This document shows positions 45,132 to 54,104 of a DNA stretch of 64,000 bases, in pieces. Source of the stretch: CAHJXG01 sp965277495 (GTDB lineage Bacteria > Pseudomonadota > Alphaproteobacteria > Acetobacterales > Acetobacteraceae); contig OZ255824.1 in NCBI GenBank assembly GCA_965277495.1, forward strand, positions 310,001 to 374,000. Direction: 5' to 3'. A program made the translations under genes and the position numbers. The notes below the pieces were generated by a model. That model saw only the letters and a list, made by a program, of their open reading frames with translations. It was not told the DNA's origin and did no database searches. Numbering within the stretch: position 1 is the stretch's first letter; each line of letters begins with the position of its first letter.

Positions 45132-46519
45132 AGGTAATCGTCCAGGAGAAAACTCAGCAAGGCGTCGAGGCCCAGCTCGGGCACGCCGCCGCGGCCGGCG
45201 TCGGGCGGACGCAACGGCTCGAAATCCGGTATCTGCAAGAAGGGATGCGCCCAGAACGCGTCGTCGGGCGGGCGATCCGGCACCTCGCCGGGGTAGGACC
45301 GCAGCATGCGGTTGTCGCCGATGCGCCGCCCGCGCACGGCGGACACCGGGCGTCCATCCAGCGTCCAGATGAAATCCTCGGTGCAGCGCACGGCGGCGAG
45401 CGGCAGGTAGGCGGTGTGGACCGCTGCGGCGCCGCCGAACCCTTCATCATCCCCGGCAACCGCGACGTTGCGCAGCAGGGCCGCCAAGTTGCCGCGCTGG
45501 CGGTCGGCCACATGATCCGCCTTGGTCGCTCCGAATGCGACTCGCGAAACGACCCTGGGTGGGCGGCGCAGGCGGCCCAGCGCCCAGGCGGCCTCGATCC
45601 AGGAACGCCGCCAGCGCAATGCGCCCGCCGCCGCCGCGACCGCCGCTGCCGCATCCGCGAACGCGTCGGCCCCGGCGTGCAGCGCCGTCAGCAGGTCCAC
45701 CAGGACGACGATGCGGTCGAGGTTGCCGAACATCGGCTCGTTCAGGTCGCGCTGCACGGCCTCCACATAGGCGGCGTAGCGCCGGGCGAGCAGCGCCTGC
45801 AAGCCGCCGGTGCCCAAGTTGGGGAAGAACGGCGTCCAGGCCGGTTCCGCGCCGGGCGCACGCATCAGGAAGCGGCCCGGCTGCAACAATGACAGCCCGG
45901 CTTCGTCCCGCAAGCGCTGCAGCGCCGCCCGGTAAAGCCGGTGCCCGGTGGCGGCCAGCGCCTCATCCGCGGGCGCGGCGGACGGCAGTGCCCCGTTGAA
46001 CGCCATGAACTCCCGCGCGTAGGGGGCGGCAACCGGCATTTCCAGGCGGCGCAGCACGGCGGCGGACCAATCGGCGTATGGCGTGCGCAATAGCGGCAGG
46101 TCGAGCAGCCATTCGCCGGGGTAGTCCAACAGCTCGAGCCGCAGCCGCTGCGCCGGCAGGTCGAACCCCAGGCGCTCACGCCCGATGGTGATGTCGATCG
46201 CCAGCAGCGACGCGGCGTTCGTGCGTTCCGGCCAGGCCGGAGGGTCCTGCGCCAGCGCCGCCAGGTGCCGGGGATGATCGAACCGCGGCAGGCCGGACGC
46301 GCCCGACGGGGCCAGCGCGACCTGGATCGGCCGACCCTTCAGCCGCCGGGCCAAGGCGGGCAGCACTGGCCGCCCAGCGCCCAAAGCCAATAGGTTCGCC
46401 GCCGCCGAGGTGAGAAACGCCGTCTTGCCGGCGCGCGCCAGCCCGGTCACACCGATGCGGACGGTGCGCCGGGTCAGGCGGTCGAATGCGGTGTCGATGA
46501 TCGGGCGCGCTGGCGTCAG
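45128..46519 (-). CDS. YcjX-family P-loop stress protein, probable CTG start
   Basis: A DUF463/YcjX GTPase-like protein. From the proposed start it is 463 aa, close to E. coli YcjX (465). The Walker A is TGLARAGKTAFLTS near residue 30; LELLDYPGEWLLDLPLL and FGATKADHVADRQ are strong family signatures. The frame has no ATG, GTG or TTG between 46645 (GTG, deep inside gloA) and a GTG just before the P-loop that would remove the first strand. A CTG at 46517-46519 overlaps the gloA stop as CTGA, matching the 4-bp overlaps at the neighbouring junctions, so I place the start there. Confidence 0.85.
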   Translation of the reverse strand: MTPARPIIDTAFDRLTRRTVRIGVTGLARAGKTAFLTSAAANLLALGAGRPVLPALARRLKGRPIQVALAPSGASGLPRFDHPRHLAALAQDPPAWPERTNAASLLAIDITIGRERLGFDLPAQRLRLELLDYPGEWLLDLPLLRTPYADWSAAVLRRLEMPVAAPYAREFMAFNGALPSAAPADEALAATGHRLYRAALQRLRDEAGLSLLQPGRFLMRAPGAEPAWTPFFPNLGTGGLQALLARRYAAYVEAVQRDLNEPMFGNLDRIVVLVDLLTALHAGADAFADAAAAVAAAAGALRWRRSWIEAAWALGRLRRPPRVVSRVAFGATKADHVADRQRGNLAALLRNVAVAGDDEGFGGAAAVHTAYLPLAAVRCTEDFIWTLDGRPVSAVRGRRIGDNRMLRSYPGEVPDRPPDDAFWAHPFLQIPDFEPLRPPDAGRGGVPELGLDALLSFLLDDYL

Positions 46520-46911
46520 GCGCGCTGGACCAGCTCGACCTTGTAGCCATCCGGGTCCTCGACGAAGGCAATGACGGTGGTGCCATGCTTCACTGGCCCA
46601 GCCTCCCGGGTGATCTTCGCGCCGCCCTGTTTCAACGCCTCGCACGCCGCGTAAACGTCCGGCATGCCGACCGCGAGGTGGCCGAACGCGCTGCCGATCT
46701 CATACGGTCCTTCCTGGTCCCAGTTATAGGTCAGCTCGAGTACGCTCGCGCTGTTTTCATCGCCATAGCCGACGAAGGCGAGCGTGTAGCGTCCGCCCGG
46801 GACCTCGTTGCGGCGCAGCTCCTTCATGCCGAGCAGCTTGGTGTAGAACGCGACGCTGGCGTCCAGGTCCCTCACGCGGAGCATGGTGTGCAGCAGGCGG
46901 GAATTGGTCAT
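46516..46911 (-). CDS. gloA: lactoylglutathione lyase (glyoxalase I)
   Basis: A 131-aa VOC-fold metalloenzyme that converts the methylglyoxal-glutathione hemithioacetal to S-lactoylglutathione. The metal ligands are His in LHTMLRV, Glu in VLELTYNW, His in FGHLAVGM and Glu in YKVELVQ. Its ATG overlaps the lpxI stop by 4 bp. Its presence within a lipid A operon is unusual; in many relatives lpxB occupies this position. Confidence 0.96.
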   Translation of the reverse strand: MTNSRLLHTMLRVRDLDASVAFYTKLLGMKELRRNEVPGGRYTLAFVGYGDENSASVLELTYNWDQEGPYEIGSAFGHLAVGMPDVYAACEALKQGGAKITREAGPVKHGTTVIAFVEDPDGYKVELVQRA

Positions 46912-47759
46912 GGTTTCGATCCTTTCTGGTGGCTGCCTAAGGTGGCGTCGATGCCTAGCAGGAAAAGCCCGGCGGCGTCCGCCTCGGTGATGCAGCCGGC
47001 ACGATCGGTCAACAGCGTTCCCTCGGCCTCGAAGGCGACGCCGCGCAATCCGGCAGCGGCGGCGCCGCGGAGCGTGGCGGGGCCAATGGTGGGCAGGTCG
47101 GCGCGCCGGTCCTGGCCGGGCTTTACGAGCTTGACCAGCACTCCGCCGGGTCCGGGCCGTGCCAGCCCAGCCGAGCGGGCGAGCATGGCGTCGGTGCCTT
47201 CGATCGCCTCGACCGCGAGCACGACGCCTTGCTGCACGACGCAGCCCTGCCCGACATCGGCCTTGCCGAGGGCGCGGACGACGGCGGCGCCCCGCTCGAT
47301 ATCGGCCATGGCGGCGGCATCCGGCGCGATCCGGCCCATCTGGCCATGCGGGCCCACGGCCTCGGTCAGCACTTCATGGGCGCCCAGCACGCGAAAGCCC
47401 TCCTCGCCCAGAACGCGCACGACGGCCGCGAGCAGCCCATCGTCGCCGGCAAAGGCCGCGCGTCCGATCCGGGCCATGATGCGGGCGCCCTCGGCGTCGG
47501 GCCGCAGGTCCATCAAAGGCGGGCGGCGCACTGGCCCAACCAGGACGAGGTCGGCGCATCCTGCGGCGCGGAGCTGGGCCATGATCTCGCCGGCCGCGCC
47601 CATGCGGATCACCGCATGCGGGAACGGTGCGATCACCTCCGGTTCGGCGAACCCCCGCAGGCCGATGACGAAAACTTGGCGTCCGGATGCCAAGGCCGCC
47701 GCCGCGACCCGGCCTGGAAACGGCCCGCCGCCAGCCAGGATGCCGAGAGGAGGCGGCAC
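46908..47759 (-). CDS. lpxI: UDP-2,3-diacylglucosamine diphosphatase LpxI
   Basis: A 283-aa DUF1009 protein. LpxI hydrolyses UDP-2,3-diacylglucosamine to lipid X in alphaproteobacteria that lack LpxH. The N-terminal LGILAGGGPFPGRVA, VGPVRRPP and the C-terminal GTLLTDRAGCITEADAAGLFLLGI are characteristic. It is separated from lpxA by 379 bp that hold a small gene on the other strand, so it probably has its own promoter in 47760-47922. Confidence 0.93.
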   Translation of the reverse strand: MPPPLGILAGGGPFPGRVAAAALASGRQVFVIGLRGFAEPEVIAPFPHAVIRMGAAGEIMAQLRAAGCADLVLVGPVRRPPLMDLRPDAEGARIMARIGRAAFAGDDGLLAAVVRVLGEEGFRVLGAHEVLTEAVGPHGQMGRIAPDAAAMADIERGAAVVRALGKADVGQGCVVQQGVVLAVEAIEGTDAMLARSAGLARPGPGGVLVKLVKPGQDRRADLPTIGPATLRGAAAAGLRGVAFEAEGTLLTDRAGCITEADAAGLFLLGIDATLGSHQKGSKP

Positions 47760-47922
47760 CGGGAGCTATCGCAGGGCCGGCACGCCGGCCGCCATCAGCG
47801 GCAGGCGTGCAACACCGGGCATTATAAAAGGTCGTCGAAACCGGAATATAAACATTACGTTAGCAAACTCCGCGAGAACCCGGTAACGTTCACTTCGTCG
47901 TGATCCAGAATGGGGTGCATTC

Positions 47923-48123
47923 ATGCGTGATGATGAGGTTCAAGCGACGTATATCGGCCTGATCCAATGCCTTCGGATGCTGACCGAAGAGGCGTCGATG
48001 CTGCATCTGCACCGCACCTTCGCGGCGCTGCAGGGTGCGCTCGACACATGCAGCCACGAGGTTTCGGCCAATCTGGTGGCCGACCCGTTTGCCTCGATGC
48101 CGCCGGACCTGGCCATCCATTAG
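47923..48123 (+). CDS. 66-aa small protein of unknown function between lpxI and lpxA
   Basis: A small, largely helical protein starting MRDDEVQATYIGLIQ and ending PPDLAIH, with His/Leu-rich LHLHRTFAALQG in the middle. No signal peptide or membrane segment. A G-rich stretch (TGGGGTG) precedes the ATG by about 6 nt, and the upstream 163 bp are AT-rich (ATTATAAAAGG, GGAATATAAAC), giving room for a promoter. It is on the + strand inside a long minus-strand operon region. Not recognised; probably expressed, judging by composition and context. Confidence 0.5.
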   Translation: MRDDEVQATYIGLIQCLRMLTEEASMLHLHRTFAALQGALDTCSHEVSANLVADPFASMPPDLAIH

Positions 48124-48138
48124 GCCGGCAGACGTTGT

Positions 48139-48999
48139 TTAAGGCGCATCCTCCTCCATCGCGCCGGCAGCCGTGCGGATCAATCCGCGTTTGCTCGGGG
48201 CGTCGATGAAGGCCAGGATCTCCGTGACCAGGGGATCCCCGGCATAGGTGGCGCGCACGTCCGCCAGGCGCGTGCTGAACACGCCGACCGTGCCGAACAA
48301 CCGCCGCATGGCCGCGCGCAACGTATGCAGGCCAGCGCGGTCCACCCCACGGCGGCGCAGGCCAATCACATTCAGGCCCGACAGGCGCGCCCGGTTGCCA
48401 ATGACGCTGCCGAATGGGATTACGTCGGCCTCGACCCCCGATACGCCGCCGACCATGGCGCCGCGCCCGATGCGGACGAACTGGTGCAACGCCGCCGATC
48501 CGCCGATCACGGCGCCGTCGCCGATGCTGACATGGCCGCCCATCACCACATTGTTGGCGATCACGACACCGTCGCCGATCTCGCAGTCATGCGCGACGTG
48601 CACCACCGCCATCAGCAGGCAGTCGGCGCCGACCCGCGTGATGCCGCTGCCGGTGATGGTGCCGCGATGGATCGTGCAGTGTTCACGAATTTGCGTGCGC
48701 GGGCCGATCTCGCACCGGGTCGGTTCGCCCTTGTATTTCAAATCCTGCGGCGCAAGGCCCACCGTGCAGAACGGATACAGCAACGCCGCCTCGCCGATGT
48801 GGGTGTCGCCATCCACCACGACATGCGACACGAGCCTGGCGCCATCGCCGATCGTCACGTCGGGGCCGATGTGGCACCACGGCCCAATTTCGACGCCCAC
48901 GCCTAACTGTGCGCCGGGCTCGATGATTGCGGCCGGATGCACGCTGGCGTTATGCGGCATGGCTGCGGCGGCACCGAGCTTGAGGGGCAGTGGCGTCAT
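48139..48999 (-). CDS. lpxA: acyl-ACP-UDP-N-acetylglucosamine O-acyltransferase
   Basis: The first lipid A enzyme; it moves a hydroxyacyl chain from ACP to UDP-GlcNAc. About 286 aa from the ATG at 48999, or about 273 from 48960. The left-handed beta-helix shows hexapeptide repeats (IGDGARLVS, IGDGVVIANN, IGDGAVIGG). The catalytic His lies in VVHVAHDCEIG and HQFVRIG follows. It sits after fabZ with about 100 bp between. Confidence 0.95.
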   Translation of the reverse strand: MTPLPLKLGAAAAMPHNASVHPAAIIEPGAQLGVGVEIGPWCHIGPDVTIGDGARLVSHVVVDGDTHIGEAALLYPFCTVGLAPQDLKYKGEPTRCEIGPRTQIREHCTIHRGTITGSGITRVGADCLLMAVVHVAHDCEIGDGVVIANNVVMGGHVSIGDGAVIGGSAALHQFVRIGRGAMVGGVSGVEADVIPFGSVIGNRARLSGLNVIGLRRRGVDRAGLHTLRAAMRRLFGTVGVFSTRLADVRATYAGDPLVTEILAFIDAPSKRGLIRTAAGAMEEDAP

Positions 49000-49102
49000 G
49001 CATCGACTTTCATAATGGCGGGCCGGATTCGCGGCCACGTCGCATCAGGCTACGAAACGACGCCGAGCGAGCCAATACAAGGATTGTTGCCGAGCGTTGC
49101 GG

Positions 49103-49612
49103 CTATTTGTCCATGATCATGGCGGCGTAGGTCGCCTCGGCGACCGATACGTCATCCACCCATGCCACCGCACTGAATTTCCACACGTTGCCGCGGTGAC
49201 GATCTTTGGTCACATGGATGCGCAGGGTGTCGCCCGGCACGACCGGGCGGCGGAATTTCGCATTCTCGATGGTCATGAAATACACCACCTTGCCGGCGGC
49301 GTCCGCGCCCAAGGTTTCGACGACCAGGACCGCCGCGGTCTGCGCCATGCTCTCGATGATGAGCACGCCAGGCATCACGGGATGCTCGGGAAAGTGGCCC
49401 TGGAAGAAATTCTCGTTGATGGTGACGTTCTTGATGCCCACCGCCGACACGTTCGGCACGACATCGACGACCTTGTCGATCATCAGCATCGGATAGCGAT
49501 GCGGGATCGCATGCATGATCCGCTTGATGTCGATGACTGACGCCTGCGGCAAAGCAGCCTTCAAAGAGGGCTTTGGGGCAACGTCGGGCAAGGTGGTAGG
49601 TGGGCCGTCCAT
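49103..49612 (-). CDS. fabZ: 3-hydroxyacyl-ACP dehydratase FabZ
   Basis: A 169-aa hotdog-fold dehydratase of fatty acid elongation. The active-site His is in FFQGHFPEHPVMPGVL and the catalytic Glu in LIIESMAQ; PHRYPMLMID precedes them. The N-terminal 25 residues are an extra Pro/Ala-rich tail. It is placed between lpxD and lpxA, as in most proteobacteria, and shares the hydroxyacyl-ACP pool with LpxA. Confidence 0.96.
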   Translation of the reverse strand: MDGPPTTLPDVAPKPSLKAALPQASVIDIKRIMHAIPHRYPMLMIDKVVDVVPNVSAVGIKNVTINENFFQGHFPEHPVMPGVLIIESMAQTAAVLVVETLGADAAGKVVYFMTIENAKFRRPVVPGDTLRIHVTKDRHRGNVWKFSAVAWVDDVSVAEATYAAMIMDK

Positions 49613-49618
49613 GCTGAT

Positions 49619-50701
49619 CTAACCCGGGCCGTCGTCGGTTGGTTCCGAGGCCGCGTCCCCGCCGGACGGTCGCCGTGGACGGGCCAGCTTGCGTAAGGTG
49701 GCAACCCCGCGGAAGAACTCGCGGATCGGCTGTGCCGGGCTGCCGATGACATCGAGGCCTGCGGCGACATCCGACATGACGCCGGCTTGCGCGCCGATGC
49801 GTGCCTTCGGTCCAATCCTGAGATGCCCGGTCAAGCCGGCTTGCGCCGCGATCACCACAAAGTCCTCGAGGACGGTCGAGCCGGAAATCCCGGCTTGCGC
49901 CACCACAACGCAGCACCGCCCCATTCGCACGTTGTGCCCAATCTGCACCAGATTGTCGAGACGTGACCCGGCGCCGATGACCGTATCGACCGCTGAGCCG
50001 CGGTCGATCGTACTGTTGGCGCCTACCTCGACATCATCCTGCAGCAGCACGCGGCCAAGCTGCGGCACCGTCAGGAAGCCGGCGGCGGTGGTGGCGAAGC
50101 CAAACCCTTCCTGGCCGATCCGTGCGCCGGCATAGACATAGACGCGCGCGCCCAGGATCGCATGGCTGACGCTGGCGAGCGGGCCGATGCGGCAGTCCGC
50201 CTCCATCGAGACGGCCTCCCCGATCACCGCGCCGGCGCCGATGCGGCATCTTGGCCCAATGACGGCGCGTGCGCCGATGACCGCGAGCGGCCCGATCTCG
50301 GCGGAAGCGTCGACCACGGCGCTTTCATCGATCACGGCGGAGTGATGCTTCCCGGGCCGCGCCGGCGCCGGCGGGTGGAACAGCATGGCCGCGCGGGCCC
50401 AACCCGAATACGGGTCCTCCGTCTCGATGGCGATGGCGGTCGGGGGAACGCGGACGGCCAGGTCCGGGTGCACAATGACGGCGCCGGCTTGCGTCGCCGC
50501 CAAAGCGTCGAGATACCGGCGGTTGTCAATGAAACTGACATGCGCCGGCCCGGCCAACTGCAACGGCGCGACACCATGCAGCTCCAGCCGCCGGTCCGCG
50601 GCCGTGCCCTGCGCCGCGGCGGCGACGTCTGCCAGCGAGTGGGGGCCTGAACGGGCAAAGAACCGTTCGTCCCCGGCTGAAGTGCCTGTCGATGTTTCCA
50701 T
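49619..50701 (-). CDS. lpxD: UDP-3-O-acylglucosamine N-acyltransferase
   Basis: The third step of lipid A synthesis. 360 aa: an N-terminal uridine-binding domain (FIDNRRYLDALAATQAGAVIVHP), then a left-handed beta-helix with hexapeptide repeats (IGPLAVIGARAVIG) and the catalytic His region LVQIGHNVRMGRCC. It lies 6 bp before fabZ and 3 bp after the OmpH-family gene. Confidence 0.96.
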   Translation of the reverse strand: METSTGTSAGDERFFARSGPHSLADVAAAAQGTAADRRLELHGVAPLQLAGPAHVSFIDNRRYLDALAATQAGAVIVHPDLAVRVPPTAIAIETEDPYSGWARAAMLFHPPAPARPGKHHSAVIDESAVVDASAEIGPLAVIGARAVIGPRCRIGAGAVIGEAVSMEADCRIGPLASVSHAILGARVYVYAGARIGQEGFGFATTAAGFLTVPQLGRVLLQDDVEVGANSTIDRGSAVDTVIGAGSRLDNLVQIGHNVRMGRCCVVVAQAGISGSTVLEDFVVIAAQAGLTGHLRIGPKARIGAQAGVMSDVAAGLDVIGSPAQPIREFFRGVATLRKLARPRRPSGGDAASEPTDDGPG

Positions 50702-50704
50702 GGC

Positions 50705-51586
50705 TCAACGGCGCGGTGCGGCGGATCCCGGCGGCGGCGGGGCCGGTTGCGCCGGGGTGGCCGGTCCGGGCGACGCTGGCTGAGCCGCTTGGGCTGCCAC
50801 CGCCGAAACCCCGTCGGGCGGCAGGACGACACTGGGCAGGACCTTGTTCATCTGTTCGACCACCGGCTCGGTGATGTCGAATTCGTTGATGTTCAACGCC
50901 ACCTGCGCCCGGTGCAGCACCAGGTTCATGCCCCGGCTCTCGGCCACCTGCCGAATGGTCGCGATCAACATGCGCTCGATCTGCGCCAGGCCGACCTGGG
51001 CGGCTTCCTGGATAAAGCGGTTGCGGTCGCGGAGCTGGCGCTGCGAATTGGTGATGCGCTCCTGCAGCTCGCGCTCCTTGGTGCGGATCTGGTCGGCGCT
51101 CAGGCTGGCACGCTGGTTGGCCAGCGCCTGTTGCAGGTCACGCCAGGCGACCTGCTCTTTTTGCGCATCCTCGTTCAGCTTGTCCCGTCGTTCGCCAATC
51201 TGTTTCTCCACCTGCTGCGCGGCCGTGGAAGCGCGCATGATGTCCGGAATTCCCAGCACGCCGATGACCGCGGCGGGAGGCGCCGGACCGCGGCCGAGCG
51301 GCGGAAGGTCCGGCACGGGCGGAAGTTGGACCTGGATCGGCGGGTCGTTCGGGCCAGTGCCGCCACCGCCGGCCAGGCCAGGCGGCGGCGTCACCTGCAC
51401 CGCGGGCGGGGCGACGCGCGGTCCGGCAGGCCGGGGCGCCGGAGCGCGCGGCGCGGACTGCGTCGGCGGAGAGGGCGGTATGAAATAGCCCGGACTCTGC
51501 TGCGCCCGAGCTGGAAAACACTGCAGCGCCAAGCCGGCGATCAACAAGCCGGCAGCAGCGGCGCGGGGCGGGGAAATCATGCGCAT
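50705..51586 (-). CDS. OmpH/Skp-family periplasmic chaperone
   Basis: A 293-aa exported protein. Signal peptide 1-27, then a long Pro-rich insert (residues about 30-105) not present in E. coli Skp (161 aa). The OmpH domain follows from about 110 to 265 with a coiled coil rich in Gln, Glu and Arg (NEDAQKEQVAWRDLQQAL). The tail is Pro/Ala-rich. Skp-like proteins hold outer-membrane proteins for BAM, matching its place after bamA. AAGG lies 7 nt before the ATG at 51586. Confidence 0.9.
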   Translation of the reverse strand: MRMISPPRAAAAGLLIAGLALQCFPARAQQSPGYFIPPSPPTQSAPRAPAPRPAGPRVAPPAVQVTPPPGLAGGGGTGPNDPPIQVQLPPVPDLPPLGRGPAPPAAVIGVLGIPDIMRASTAAQQVEKQIGERRDKLNEDAQKEQVAWRDLQQALANQRASLSADQIRTKERELQERITNSQRQLRDRNRFIQEAAQVGLAQIERMLIATIRQVAESRGMNLVLHRAQVALNINEFDITEPVVEQMNKVLPSVVLPPDGVSAVAAQAAQPASPGPATPAQPAPPPPGSAAPRR

Positions 51587-51587
51587 C

Positions 51588-53987
51588 TTAGAACCTTGTG
51601 CCAAAGCCAAACCGGAAGAACTGGGTTTGATCGTATTTGCGTTTGACGACGGCCTGGGCCAGGTCGACGTTGATCAGCCCGAACGGCGTCTTCCACGACA
51701 CCCCGACGCCGGTGCCGACGCGTGGCGTGGCGTCGTCGGTCACAATCGTCGCCACGCCACCGATGGGCGAGAGCTTATTGACTTGGCTCAATGAGCCGAT
51801 GTCCACGAACGCCCGGCCAGACAGCCCGAGATCGGGCGAGATCGGCAGCGGGAACCGCAACTCGGTCGACTGGGTATAGATCAGCCGGCCACCGATGCTG
51901 TCCACCGACAGGCTGCCGACCGCGTGCGGCCCGGCGCCGCCGGACTGGAAGCCGCGCAGGTTGTCGCCGCCGAGGAAGAAGCGGTCGATGATCTTCTCTT
52001 GCCTGCCCAGGTTCGCCAGGTAGCCAGCGCCGGCAGAAAGCGCGATGCCCCAGTCGGCGTCGCCGGTAAAGCGTTCGAGCGGGATAAAATAGGTGCCATC
52101 GAGCTTGGTGCGCACATACCGGGCGGTGCCGCCAAGCCCGGCAAAATCGGTGCCGAGGCGAACCAGGAAGCCGCTATGCGGGTCGGTGCGGCTATCGCGG
52201 TAATCCAGCGACAGCGTCTGCCCGAGCTGCGACAACAAGGACGATCCAGCCTGGTTCACGACATAGATACTGGCGCCGGTCTGCACGTCATAGACGTTGC
52301 GCGACACCAAGGTGTAGGTCCAAGCCTGCCGCAGGTGCTCGTTGAACTCATACCCGATGCGGAGCGCGCCGCCCGTGCGGCGTTCATTGTAGGCGGCGAT
52401 GTCCTGGTTGTTGTTCTGCACCTCGAACAGGTCGAAGCCGGCGACCAGGTTGCGGTCCAGGAAATACGGATCGGTCACCGAAAGGTCCACCTGGCTGCGC
52501 CGCTGCGCCAAAACGCCGCTGATGCTGGCGTCGATGCCGGTCCCGACCAGGTTGCGCTCCCGCAGTCCCACGTTGACCAACGCGCCCGCGTCGGTCGAGT
52601 AGCCGCCGCCGAACGTCAGCTCCCCCGTAGCCTTTTCGTCGACGACGGTGTTCAGGATTGCCCGGTCCGGCGCCGAACCGGGCGCGGGCTGCACCGTCGC
52701 CCCGTTGAAATAGCCGAGGTCCTGCAGCCGCTGGCGAGACCTTCGCACCGTCGCGGCATTGAACGCATCGCCTTCGGCAAGCCGGAACTCGCGCCGGATC
52801 ACCTTGTCCTTGGTGCGGGTGTTGCCCGAGATGTCGATCCGCTCGACATAAACCCGCGGACCCTCCGTGATATCGAACACCAGGTCCAAGGTCTTTTTCG
52901 CCCGGTCGCGGGCGATGCGCGGCTTCACCTCGACGAAGGCATAGCCACGGTTCTGCACCGCGTCCTGGATCGCCTGCGTCGTGCGTTCGACGGCATCGCC
53001 GTCATAGGTGTCCCCCGGCGCCATCTCCAACAGCGGCTTCAACGTATCGCCGTTCAGGTTGCGCAGCTTGCTGTCGATGCTGACCTGGCCGATCTTGTAG
53101 CGCTCACCCTCGCTCACGGTGAAGGTGACGAAGAACGCCTTGCGGTCGGGTGACAGTTCGGCGGTGGCGTCCTTCACTTCGAAATCGGCGAAACCGTTCT
53201 TGAGGTAGAACCGACGAAGCAGTTCCTTGTCGAAATTGATCTTCTCGGGATCATACTGGTCGCTCGAGGACAGTATCCGATAGAACGCCTGCTCGCGGCT
53301 GTTGATCACCTCACGCAGCCGGTTCTCGCTGAAGGCATGGTTGCCGACGAAGGCGATGCGGCTGACCAGCGTCGTCTCGCCCTCGTTGATCTCGAACACG
53401 ACATCGACCCGGTTCTGCTCGAGCTTGATCACCTTCGGCGTCACCGTTGCGCCAAAACGCCCGCGGCGCGCGTAAAGGTCGAGGATGCGCTGACGGTCCG
53501 CCTGCGCCAACTGCGGCGTGAACACCGCGCGGGGGCGCAATTGCAGTTCGGCCCGCAACTGTTCGTCGTTCAGCTTATGGTTGCCCTCGAAGGCGATGCG
53601 GTTGACGATCGGGTTTTCCCGCACCTTCACCACCAGGGTGCTGCCGTCCCGGCGCAGCGTCACATCCTGGAACAATCCGGTCGCATAGAGCGTCTTGAGG
53701 CTGCGGTCGATGCGATCCGGGTCAAACGAGTCGCCGGGCTGCACCAGCATGTATGACCGGATCGTTCCTTCCTCGATTCGCTGGTTACCCTCCACCTTGA
53801 TCGCGGAAATGAGCTCCCCGGTCGCCGCACGCTGGCGCACCGGAGCCGCCGGGCGGAAAACGCGCTGGGCCTGGCCTGGCGCCTGGGCCAATGCCGCCTT
53901 CCCGGCGATGATTGGCAACAGGCATACCGTGGCAAGCAGCGTGGCGCGTGATCGAAGCAATCGGCGTTTCCTCCAGGACTGAAGCAT
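51588..53987 (-). CDS. bamA: outer membrane protein assembly factor BamA
   Basis: The central subunit of the BAM complex. About 799 aa: signal peptide (ending KAALAQ), five POTRA domains between about residues 55 and 420, and a 16-strand barrel ending in RFGFGTRF, whose final Phe is the beta-signal. The L6 loop motif reads GGDNLRGFQ instead of the usual VRGF. An in-frame ATG at 54002 would add five residues. 102 bp separate it from rseP and hold two GC-rich hairpins (54062-54078 and 54084-54101) without a T-run. Confidence 0.96.
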   Translation of the reverse strand: MLQSWRKRRLLRSRATLLATVCLLPIIAGKAALAQAPGQAQRVFRPAAPVRQRAATGELISAIKVEGNQRIEEGTIRSYMLVQPGDSFDPDRIDRSLKTLYATGLFQDVTLRRDGSTLVVKVRENPIVNRIAFEGNHKLNDEQLRAELQLRPRAVFTPQLAQADRQRILDLYARRGRFGATVTPKVIKLEQNRVDVVFEINEGETTLVSRIAFVGNHAFSENRLREVINSREQAFYRILSSSDQYDPEKINFDKELLRRFYLKNGFADFEVKDATAELSPDRKAFFVTFTVSEGERYKIGQVSIDSKLRNLNGDTLKPLLEMAPGDTYDGDAVERTTQAIQDAVQNRGYAFVEVKPRIARDRAKKTLDLVFDITEGPRVYVERIDISGNTRTKDKVIRREFRLAEGDAFNAATVRRSRQRLQDLGYFNGATVQPAPGSAPDRAILNTVVDEKATGELTFGGGYSTDAGALVNVGLRERNLVGTGIDASISGVLAQRRSQVDLSVTDPYFLDRNLVAGFDLFEVQNNNQDIAAYNERRTGGALRIGYEFNEHLRQAWTYTLVSRNVYDVQTGASIYVVNQAGSSLLSQLGQTLSLDYRDSRTDPHSGFLVRLGTDFAGLGGTARYVRTKLDGTYFIPLERFTGDADWGIALSAGAGYLANLGRQEKIIDRFFLGGDNLRGFQSGGAGPHAVGSLSVDSIGGRLIYTQSTELRFPLPISPDLGLSGRAFVDIGSLSQVNKLSPIGGVATIVTDDATPRVGTGVGVSWKTPFGLINVDLAQAVVKRKYDQTQFFRFGFGTRF

Positions 53988-54104
53988 GATGGCAGCAGCC
54001 ACCGCAGCGACAGCCCCGGCGTTGTAAGCGCTGCGGCGCGCTACGCCAAGTCCTGTGAAGACCGGCCCTTCAGGCCGGACGATAAGCCCTTGGTCCGGGC
54101 TGTC

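Noticed and set aside
46520..46645. GTG start at 46645 for ycjX
   Set aside because: It would add 42 residues that lie wholly within gloA and match nothing in the family; the CTG at 46519 fits the family length and the operon's overlap pattern better.
47890..48120. 76-aa minus-strand frame opposite the 66-aa gene
   Set aside because: Arg/Gln-rich sequence with no good start context; the + strand frame has the more protein-like composition.
54062..54101. Terminator between rseP and bamA
   Set aside because: Two GC-rich hairpins exist, but no T-run follows on the transcribed strand and bamA is expected to be co-transcribed.
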